NCBI GenBank assembly: GCA_002314055.1
Contig: DCBP01000024.1
Coordinates: forward strand, 1-11,947
Direction of reading: 5' to 3'
From: Prevotella sp. UBA1104
GTDB taxonomy: Bacteria > Bacteroidota > Bacteroidia > Bacteroidales > Bacteroidaceae
Length of the DNA stretch: 11,947 nucleotides
Shown: piece after piece, positions 5,831-11,947 of the stretch
Layout: the number at the start of each line of letters is the position of its first letter
Numbering within the stretch: position 1 is the first letter of the stretch
Program-made: the position numbers and the translations under genes
Notes under the pieces: model-generated
Databases searched by the model: none
What the model was told of the DNA's origin: nothing
What the model saw: only the letters and a program-made list of their open reading frames with translations

Positions 5831-8800
5831 CTATTCCATAGCCTTTAGTTCTTTTTCCACATATTCCTTAACGAGCATTCCGAATTCCTTTTTGAAGCAC
5901 TGCGAGAAATACCGCGGTGTAGAGAAACCAACGCGATAAGACAGTTCGCTGACTCTTATCGTCGGTTCGGCTCTCAGTATTCGGCAAGCCTCCTTCAATC
6001 GGATGCTTGTTATGAAACTCGTGATATTCTGTCCTGTTATTGCGCGCAGCTTGTTGTAGAGCGACGAACTGCTGATGCAGAGGTCAGCGGCAAGCTGCTC
6101 CCTGCCATAGTCGCTGTCGAGGATATGCTCCATAATCTTGGCAATAACACTCTTGAGGAAAATCTTGTCCGGACTGCTGTAGTGTTGCTCCTCCACCTTG
6201 TATTCGGTCTGCGTCTCAAACTTGCGACGCACTCTCTCGCGGTTGGCGATAATGTTTTCAATCCTTATCAGCAAATCGGAGAGGTTGAAAGGCTTAGTGA
6301 TATACTCGTCGGCTCCCACTTTATATCCCTCGTTGCGGTCGTCGTCTTGAGTTTTCGCCGTAAGCATGATTACGGGCAGCTGCGAGTAGTCATCGCTCTG
6401 CTTAATCCATTTCGTCAGTTCGATACCGTTCATCACCGGCATCATAACATCCGTAACCACCACGTCAAGAGCCGTTTTCTCTATTATGCGCTGTGCCTTC
6501 TCTCCGTTCACGGCGGTCTTCACGTTAAAGTGTCCCGAGAGGATATTCTTCATCAGTGTGAGCAGTTCGGTATTGTCCTCCACCACGAGAATGGTGTAGT
6601 CCTTTTCCCCGTTCTTCTCCGCCTTTTCGGTAGCCGTCTCGAGGTCAGCCTCGTTCATAGGTGAGTTGATGTCGGTAGACTGAACCACTGCCATAGGCGC
6701 CTTTGATATCTCCTCCTCCGAGTAGCTGTCTTTGCCGATAGGTAAGGTTACGGTGAATGCCGTGCCCTCGCCCTCCACGCTGTGGCACGTTATCTTGCCG
6801 TGGTGCAGTTTCACGAGGTCGTTAACGAGCGACAGACCGATGCCCGTTCCCATCACGTTCATCTTGCGGTAGTCGCCGTCGAGGAAGCGGTTATACAGAT
6901 GTTTCAGTTTCTCTTTCGACATACCGATACCGTTGTCCTCCACCTTTATCTCAGCCGCATTGCCGGATATCGCCACGCTCACGTCTACCCGTCCGCCGTT
7001 GTGGGAGTATTTCACGGCGTTGCTCAACAGGTTGTAGAGAATTTTCTCCACCTTGTCGCTGTCAAACCATGCCTTCTCTCCGATACAGCTTATATACTGG
7101 TTGAACGTAATTTCCTTTTGCGAGAAAATCGGCACAAGACTCATACAAGCCTCCTTGCAGAAGTCGCCGATATATCCCTCGCTAACCTGCAGTTTCAGCT
7201 TTCCTGCCTGTGCCTTTCTCACTTCCAGAATCTGTCGCAGCATACGGGTAAGCCGGTTGATGTTGTTGTGGATAAGCGACACGTGGGTCTGCATGTCGGG
7301 ATGGTCATGACAGATACTGTCGGCAGATGCCGAGATTACGGTGAGCGGCGTGAGCAGCTCATGCGTGATATTGGTGAATACCACCTGCATCTGCAGACGG
7401 TTTTTTGTGCGCAGCCGTTCGCGATACCACAGTATCGACATATATATTCCGGCGATAATCATAAGGAAGTACAGGATAAATGCTCCCCATGAAGCATACC
7501 ATGGCGGCAGCACATGAATACTAATCTCGTATGGCATTTCCACCCATCGCCCGTAGCTGTCGGCGGCTTTTATGAGCAGTTTGTATCTGCCCGAGGGGAT
7601 ATTCTCGAAGGTAGCCTGGCGCAGGTCGGCATCAACATAATGCCAGTCTTTGTCGTAGGCCTCAAGCTTGTAGGCATATTTACATTCAGATGTATTGACA
7701 TAGCTCAGAAGGGCGAACTCCACGGAGAATTTGTTCACCGATGCCGGTATTGTAATCTTCTTGAGATACTGCGGCGTGTACTTTCCGAGTTTTCGTCTCA
7801 TCAGAGAGTCAAGCTCAGAGTATCGCTTGTCGTCGATGATAAGGTCTGTTACGATGATGTTCTTCACCGGCGACATCTCCTTGCCGTTTATGTAGCGGGT
7901 GTTGAATGTTATGAGGTTTTTCCCCGAACCGAAATATATGTTATCGCCCCATTTCAGGCACGAGCTTGGCATGAAGTTCACCTTGCCGAGTCCGTTCTCG
8001 TTGGTATAGGTAGCATACTGTGCCTTTCCCTTGCCGTTGTATGTCAGACAGACGAGGGCATTGTCGGTGGTGAGCCACAGACGATGGAGATTGTCTTCCA
8101 CGATGGAGAAGATGCGCTCGATGTCCCAGTGCATCTCGTCGTTGAAATTATTGAACTTGCCGTTTTCAAACAAGAACAATCCGCCGCTGTTTGATATTGC
8201 CCACATGCGGTGGCGTGAGTCTTCCTTACAGTATATGGCATCGTTAACGGAGAAGTTTCCGTTCTGCGGACAGAAATATGTGTATTTCAGAGAGCGTGGA
8301 TTGGCGAGATTTCCCGATATCCGTATAATTCCTTTGTTCTCGGTAGCCACCCAGATGTTGCCCCTATGATCTTCGCTGATGCCCACGACGTCAACGTCGC
8401 CACATATCGTATGGCTCTGTCCCGACGGCAGGAGATAGCTCAGATGGTGGCGTTCGCCTATGAACGTCACTCCTTTCCGGGTGCATACCAGTGCCTTTAC
8501 GAAATTGTCTTTCACATACTTGCAGTTGCTGGAATTGCGCAGCTCAGCCTTTCCGTCTTTTACGGCAATAATGCCGTGACCGTTGCTTGCCATCCACAAT
8601 TCTCCGTTGCTGCAGCATGCAATCGACGAAAAATGCGTGTTCAGCACATCATACGGAATGTTAGCCAGCGCCGGTATTTCGGAGTTAAGCATCGTCCTGC
8701 CTGTCAGTCTGCTGTAGGTTGCTATTCCGCATGGCGCAAGCGAGAGCCAAAAGTTGTTGCCGTCGGCAGAGTATATCGATTTCACTCTGTCGCTCAGACT

Positions 8801-9904
8801 GTTGTCCGGGATTACAGGAAGGAGACTGAAAAGCGATGCTTTTGTATTGATGTGATACAGTCCGTTGTTTATACACTGCACCCAGATGTTTCCACGCCTG
8901 TCGGTGCAGATGTCCGTCGTGTTCTCTATATTATATTTTTCGAAGTTGCCAATAGAATTATAATATGTGAAACCTCGGCTAATGTCGTTACAGTCAGCAA
9001 TGCCCACTCCGAATCGAGAACAAGTCCATACAGAGTTTGTCATTGGGTCATAGAGCAACTTGTAGTTTATCGAAGTCTCTTTTTTGCCGCTATATAGGCT
9101 TATTATTCCCGGATTTTTCTGGTTGCGCGGATTGGTTGCCACTTTTATTCCGTCGCCCCATGTACTTATCCAAAGCCGACCTTTAGGGTCGAGTATCATA
9201 TGGAATGCTCCAGTCTTGCTGCCGCTGTTGTTGTTTATTGCAAACTTGTACATCAGATGCCTTTTCCGGTCAAATCGGTAGTATCCGTCGTTCCATGTAC
9301 CGATGTATATGGAGCCGTCTTTGTCTTCAACAAACGACTTCACGTTTATACTGCCCAGAGGGTGTCGTTTCCCGTTGGTTTCCACCATGGTGACGTTCTT
9401 GCCAGAAAGCAGATGAAAGGAGCGTGTTGTAGTGTTTACAATAGTGATGCCGTCGTCTGTGCCTATCCACACATTGCCGTCTTTTGTAGTGAACAGGGTG
9501 TAAATCTCGCGTTGGTTGTCGCCTTTCAGATGATATGTCGTGAAGCTTCCAAGTTTCTTGTCCATACATACCAGTCCGTTTTTTGTTCCAATCCACAGAC
9601 AGTTGTTGTTGTCTTCGGTCATCGAGAGAATCTGGTTGTTGGGCAGGATATTAGGCGACTGGGCATCGGAGCGATAGGTGTTGAAACGATAGCCGTCGTA
9701 TGACTTGATGCCGGAGTTCGTTCCAAGCCATATCAGTCCTTGCCTGTCGATAAGCATACACTTTTGCTCTATCGAGGCTGACGGGTATACGGCATTGAGT
9801 ACTCTTATGTCGTATGAATATGAAGATATGCAATTTGCCATAACGGCAATAATAACCAGCAGACATTTTATCTTGCCAAAGTGTCTTCTTTTTATTGAAA
9901 TCAT
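5831..9904 (-). CDS. Hybrid two-component system sensor kinase/response regulator (HTCS)
   Basis: This 1357-residue, one-protein signalling system is of the type Bacteroidetes use to control glycan utilisation genes. In order it has a signal anchor (about 12-30) and a periplasmic double propeller of Reg_prop repeats (about 45-670; for example LIWLGTNSGI and NVWIGTDDGI). A Y_Y_Y domain (about 720-798) and one membrane segment (about 801-826) follow. The kinase has H-box His848 in THELLTPLTVI, an N-box at NLLSNAVKYS with Asn962, and G-boxes DNGIGMS and GTGIGLSLV. The receiver (about 1103-1220) has acidic Glu1109/Asp1110, phosphoacceptor Asp1152 in TDVMMPVMNG, Thr1182 and Lys1204. An AraC-type helix-turn-helix runs from about 1250 to 1352. 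All key residues are present, so it should be active. The likely job is to sense a released oligosaccharide and activate the adjacent GH35 and GH43 genes. It has a full promoter just upstream, and inverted repeat elements lie on both sides of it. Confidence 0.96.
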   Translation of the reverse strand: MISIKRRHFGKIKCLLVIIAVMANCISSYSYDIRVLNAVYPSASIEQKCMLIDRQGLIWLGTNSGIKSYDGYRFNTYRSDAQSPNILPNNQILSMTEDNNNCLWIGTKNGLVCMDKKLGSFTTYHLKGDNQREIYTLFTTKDGNVWIGTDDGITIVNTTTRSFHLLSGKNVTMVETNGKRHPLGSINVKSFVEDKDGSIYIGTWNDGYYRFDRKRHLMYKFAINNNSGSKTGAFHMILDPKGRLWISTWGDGIKVATNPRNQKNPGIISLYSGKKETSINYKLLYDPMTNSVWTCSRFGVGIADCNDISRGFTYYNSIGNFEKYNIENTTDICTDRRGNIWVQCINNGLYHINTKASLFSLLPVIPDNSLSDRVKSIYSADGNNFWLSLAPCGIATYSRLTGRTMLNSEIPALANIPYDVLNTHFSSIACCSNGELWMASNGHGIIAVKDGKAELRNSSNCKYVKDNFVKALVCTRKGVTFIGERHHLSYLLPSGQSHTICGDVDVVGISEDHRGNIWVATENKGIIRISGNLANPRSLKYTYFCPQNGNFSVNDAIYCKEDSRHRMWAISNSGGLFLFENGKFNNFNDEMHWDIERIFSIVEDNLHRLWLTTDNALVCLTYNGKGKAQYATYTNENGLGKVNFMPSSCLKWGDNIYFGSGKNLITFNTRYINGKEMSPVKNIIVTDLIIDDKRYSELDSLMRRKLGKYTPQYLKKITIPASVNKFSVEFALLSYVNTSECKYAYKLEAYDKDWHYVDADLRQATFENIPSGRYKLLIKAADSYGRWVEMPYEISIHVLPPWYASWGAFILYFLMIIAGIYMSILWYRERLRTKNRLQMQVVFTNITHELLTPLTVISASADSICHDHPDMQTHVSLIHNNINRLTRMLRQILEVRKAQAGKLKLQVSEGYIGDFCKEACMSLVPIFSQKEITFNQYISCIGEKAWFDSDKVEKILYNLLSNAVKYSHNGGRVDVSVAISGNAAEIKVEDNGIGMSKEKLKHLYNRFLDGDYRKMNVMGTGIGLSLVNDLVKLHHGKITCHSVEGEGTAFTVTLPIGKDSYSEEEISKAPMAVVQSTDINSPMNEADLETATEKAEKNGEKDYTILVVEDNTELLTLMKNILSGHFNVKTAVNGEKAQRIIEKTALDVVVTDVMMPVMNGIELTKWIKQSDDYSQLPVIMLTAKTQDDDRNEGYKVGADEYITKPFNLSDLLIRIENIIANRERVRRKFETQTEYKVEEQHYSSPDKIFLKSVIAKIMEHILDSDYGREQLAADLCISSSSLYNKLRAITGQNITSFITSIRLKEACRILRAEPTIRVSELSYRVGFSTPRYFSQCFKKEFGMLVKEYVEKELKAME

Positions 9905-9926
9905 AGGTATATCAGTTTTCAGGTTG

Positions 9927-9956
9927 CAAAGTTATAAAAAAAATAAAAGATAACAA
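9927..9956 (-). promoter_or_regulatory. Promoter of the HTCS gene
   Basis: On the minus strand, TTTTG ending at 9954 is followed after 19 bases by TAACTTTG (9934-9927). This is an almost ideal Bacteroidetes -33/-7 pair. The predicted transcript start is some 10-20 bases before the ATG at 9904. Unlike the two hydrolase promoters it has a -33 element and no ACGAT boxes, consistent with constitutive expression of a sensor. Confidence 0.75.
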
Positions 9957-10020
9957 AACAGGCTATTCTAAAATTGATTCTTTCGGATTAAGGCGAGAAC
10001 CGGAAACATTGATAATGGTG

Positions 10021-10100
10021 GCACTTTTGGTGCTTCTATGCTGCACTTTTGGTATTTCTATACTGCACCAAAAGTGCAATATAGAAACCGATACCAAAAT
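10021..10100. repeat. Tandem and inverted 22-base repeats forming a long hairpin
   Basis: Two tandem 22-base units (10021-10042 and 10043-10064) begin with GCACTTTTGGT and differ at three positions. A third, diverged unit follows in reverse orientation (10065-10100; GCACCAAAAGTGC, then ATAGAAACCGATACCAAAA). TGCACTTTTGGT (10042-10053) pairs with ACCAAAAGTGCA (10067-10078). TTCTAT (10034-10039) pairs with ATAGAA (10081-10086), and TTTTGGT (10025-10031) with ACCAAAA (10093-10099). This gives a hairpin of about 75 bases. It lies about 65 bases upstream of the HTCS -33 element and about 210 bases past the ATPase stop. It has no good T-tract on either strand. Confidence 0.7.
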
Positions 10101-10160
10101 GATAGCTTTATTGCTGCTCGAATAATGATACAAAAAAAGGGCAGCGATATGTCCTCATTG

Positions 10161-10286
10161 GAGGTGTGAGGGGTAAGCATCGCCCCCTCACACTATCCCT
10201 CACACCTCAGAAATGCGATAAACAGGGCGTTTCAGACGCTTGGGTGAGGGTGTGAGGGTAAAATGACCGAAAAAACTTTTTTTTCT
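10161..10286 (-). repeat. GTGAGGG/CCCTCAC repeat element, copy B (inverted relative to copy A)
   Basis: Read on the minus strand, this copy has the same order as copy A: an A-run/T-run dyad, CCCTCACACCCTCAC, a spacer with CCCTGTTTATCG (10227-10216), then GTGTGAGGG units. The 21-base core at 10244-10264 is the exact reverse complement of 5730-5750. The inner end adds a perfect 12-base inverted repeat, GAGGTGTGAGGG (10161-10172) and CCCTCACACCTC (10197-10208). The A/T-rich ends of both copies face away from the HTCS gene. The 405-base gap between HTCS and the ATPase gene holds only this element, the 22-base-repeat hairpin and the HTCS promoter. Confidence 0.75.
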
Positions 10287-10309
10287 TAAACAGAAAGGAA
10301 AAGGATGAT

Positions 10310-11725
10310 TTACCGGTATAGTAAACTTGCAACTTCTTCTGGCAATATTACTTTGCAATTCTGAGAACCAGAGAGAGGTTTTTCTCTTAGGAAAAGAACA
10401 TATATCACGTTCTTGCCCTGAGCAAAAGGTGCGATAGACACTTTCTTTTTAAGCTTCTCCAAGAGTCTGTCAGCATAATCTGCGGCAGTCCATTTACATT
10501 CTCCTACAAGTATTGTGTTCTTGTCGTAGAGGTCTTCCGCTACGACATCAAATTCAAGTTCCTCATTGCCAACAGGAGTTTTCTTTCCATCCACAAAGAT
10601 AGGAGCTTTGCCCCACCAGCGTGACGCTACACCCCATGTGTGCCCTTCCACTTCACTTCCGCTGACAGCCAGTTGGCACAATCTTTCCCAAACCTCAGCG
10701 ACATGAACATTAAATCCATCCTCGATGTGTTTTTTTGCGATATTGCCACGACCTAAAGCAATCACAGACTTGTTTGGCTCAATGAATCTGTAGTAGAATG
10801 CCAAGAATGGGTCTTCTATCCGATAAAGAATTTTCTTTGTTTTCGATGGATTTTCACCAAACGGTACTTCTTTTCTGAGAAAAGACATTTCTGTCAGATG
10901 TTTCATCGGCTTGGCAAGTTCCGCTGTAGTCTTGCCAAGGGCATCGGAAATATTGGAATATTTCTGTTTCCCACTGCCTACGGCGAGCATGATAGACGAA
11001 TATGGTGCTATGTCTGATACTTCATCCAAAAACAAACGTGCCGGTTCGTCATAGAGAGTCCCTGTTTCGTCTAAGATAAGTCCTTGAATGGCATCTTCTA
11101 ACGAGTTATAGCGTTCTCGCTGACTCCAATACTGTGGAACTCCACCCCATACAGAGTATTCTTCAACAAGTTCCTTGGCAGTGGTGTTGATGATTTCTCG
11201 CCACCAAGGGAGCATCACAGGACGTAAAATGAAAATATGGTCGGCTCTACCATAAAGCGGTTCAGAACCTTTTAAGAGTCCGTGCATCATTCTTTGTGAA
11301 GAACCACAGATTATGATATTGCAGCGTAATTCATCTACTCCTGTAATGCGTCTATCAAGAAATCGTTGGAGAGTGGAAGGCAATGCTGTATCTTTTTGGA
11401 CAAGATACGGAAACTCGTCCAAAACAAGAGTTGCATTCTCCTTGCAACGGAAGTTGAATGCCATTAAGATGTCTTCCCAATCAGAATACACAGGTTTGTC
11501 AAAACCTGGGTAATCCAAGGCTATGGTTCGTGCCAACAAGCCTATTTGTGTGGTCTTCTCGCTCAAACTGGCTTCAAAGTATGTGTCTCCTTTCTTCAAA
11601 ACCCTTCTGATGAGAGTTGACTTCCCAAGTCTTCTTCTTCCGTATATAACGATGAAGTTAGATACGTTAGATTCCAGTGCCGCCTGAAGAACTTCTTGTT
11701 CCTTGATTCTATCTACAAATTTCAT
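10310..11725 (-). CDS. AAA ATPase with C-terminal DUF234 / PD-(D/E)XK nuclease-like domain
   Basis: This 471-residue protein belongs to the archaeal-type ATPase family common in Bacteroidetes and archaea. It has Walker A in YGRRRLGKSTLI (28-39), Walker B in LVLDEFPYL (100-108, Asp103 and Glu104) and a sensor-1-like IIICGSSQRMM (137-147). A helical middle region follows with VWGGVPQYW (192-200) and a winged-helix-like stretch (about 245-305). The C-terminal DUF234 region ends in EFDVVAE (391-397) and LVGECKW (406-412). The spacing of Asp393, Glu409 and Lys411 matches a PD-(D/E)XK nuclease core. No signal peptide is seen, so it is cytoplasmic. The cellular role of this family is poorly known; DNA-related or mobile-element functions have been proposed. 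The frame extends to 11779, but the -7 element at 11752-11759 lies inside that extension, and MKFVDRIKEQ is the standard family start. No link to the glycan genes is apparent. Confidence 0.88.
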   Translation of the reverse strand: MKFVDRIKEQEVLQAALESNVSNFIVIYGRRRLGKSTLIRRVLKKGDTYFEASLSEKTTQIGLLARTIALDYPGFDKPVYSDWEDILMAFNFRCKENATLVLDEFPYLVQKDTALPSTLQRFLDRRITGVDELRCNIIICGSSQRMMHGLLKGSEPLYGRADHIFILRPVMLPWWREIINTTAKELVEEYSVWGGVPQYWSQRERYNSLEDAIQGLILDETGTLYDEPARLFLDEVSDIAPYSSIMLAVGSGKQKYSNISDALGKTTAELAKPMKHLTEMSFLRKEVPFGENPSKTKKILYRIEDPFLAFYYRFIEPNKSVIALGRGNIAKKHIEDGFNVHVAEVWERLCQLAVSGSEVEGHTWGVASRWWGKAPIFVDGKKTPVGNEELEFDVVAEDLYDKNTILVGECKWTAADYADRLLEKLKKKVSIAPFAQGKNVIYVLFLREKPLSGSQNCKVILPEEVASLLYR

Positions 11726-11751
11726 ATTAGTATATTCAGAATTACTAACTG

Positions 11752-11759
11752 CAAAATTA
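11752..11759 (-). promoter_or_regulatory. -7 promoter element of the ATPase gene
   Basis: On the minus strand this reads TAATTTTG, matching TAnnTTTG, 26 bases before the ATG at 11725. No clear -33 TTG is present at 19-21 bases. The surroundings are very AT-rich, so a chance match is possible. Confidence 0.5.
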
Positions 11760-11848
11760 CTAAATAAAATAACAGGCATATTGTATTATTGTATATTTGT
11801 ACAAAAATTACATCTATTTAACGATAACTTTATTGACAAAACGCAAGA

Positions 11849-11889
11849 AAGCCTGTCGGCAGTGAACATTCTTCACAACCGACAGGCTT
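11849..11889. terminator. Hairpin terminator at the right edge
   Basis: AAGCCTGTCGG (11849-11859) pairs perfectly with CCGACAGGCTT (11879-11889). An inner GTGAA/TTCAC stem (11862-11866 and 11872-11876) extends it. Both sides have T-rich tracts on the outgoing strand (CCTTCTTTATTT on plus; TCTTGCGTTTTG on minus). No plus-strand gene in the window leads into it, so it probably ends a minus-strand gene lying beyond the right edge, upstream of the ATPase gene. Confidence 0.75.
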
Positions 11890-11947
11890 CCTTCTTTATT
11901 TCCACCTATTGATATAAATGGAATTTAAATAAGTAAATGTTCAAAAA

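Noticed and set aside
5573..5939. Small forward reading frames across copy A and the HTCS 3' end
   Set aside because: They translate repeat DNA and the antisense of a strong coding region, with no domain, promoter or ribosome site to support them.
6125..9703. Several forward reading frames of 160-240 residues opposite the HTCS gene
   Set aside because: They are antisense shadows of a 1357-residue gene with intact domains throughout; their products show no recognisable motifs.
11726..11779. Extended ATPase start adding 18 residues
   Set aside because: A -7 element lies inside the extension, and the family normally begins with the MKFVDRIKEQ-type sequence.

Overview
The window looks like a chromosomal stretch from a gut- or rumen-type Bacteroidales, most likely Prevotella or a close relative. 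The evidence is a hybrid two-component system (HTCS) next to secreted glycoside hydrolases, Bacteroidetes-type promoters (TAnnTTTG at -7) in front of four of the five genes, an absence of strong Shine-Dalgarno sites, and a first gene whose C-terminus resembles a type IX secretion tail. The species cannot be fixed from the sequence alone.

Layout, left to right. A 242-base leader with short direct and inverted repeats precedes a forward gene for a secreted, propeller-like protein of unknown function (243-1523), closed by a strong hairpin terminator (1588-1629). All later genes run on the minus strand: a secreted GH43-type hydrolase (1727-2755), a secreted GH35 beta-galactosidase with a C-terminal discoidin-like domain (3156-5495), a 1357-residue HTCS sensor/regulator (5831-9904), and an AAA ATPase of the DUF234 class fused to a nuclease-like domain (10310-11725). 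A hairpin terminator lies at the right edge (11849-11889).

How the genes may work together. The HTCS would sense a glycan fragment in the periplasm and activate genes through its AraC-type domain. Both hydrolase genes have the same -7 element (TACTTTTG), no recognisable -33 element, and an ACGATAA box exactly 27 bases upstream of the -7. A second ACGAW box sits exactly 21 bases further out in both. This arrangement suits binding by an AraC-family activator, and the neighbouring HTCS is the obvious candidate. The HTCS gene itself has a complete -33/-7 promoter and neither box. There is no SusC/SusD pair in the window, so this is either a small detached regulon or the edge of a larger polysaccharide utilisation locus. 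The substrate is probably a galactose- and arabinose- or xylose-containing plant glycan, which is inference.

The least explained structures are non-coding. Two related elements of about 120 bases, rich in GTGAGGG/CCCTCAC, lie in inverted orientation on the two sides of the HTCS gene. A long hairpin built from 22-base repeats lies upstream of that gene.
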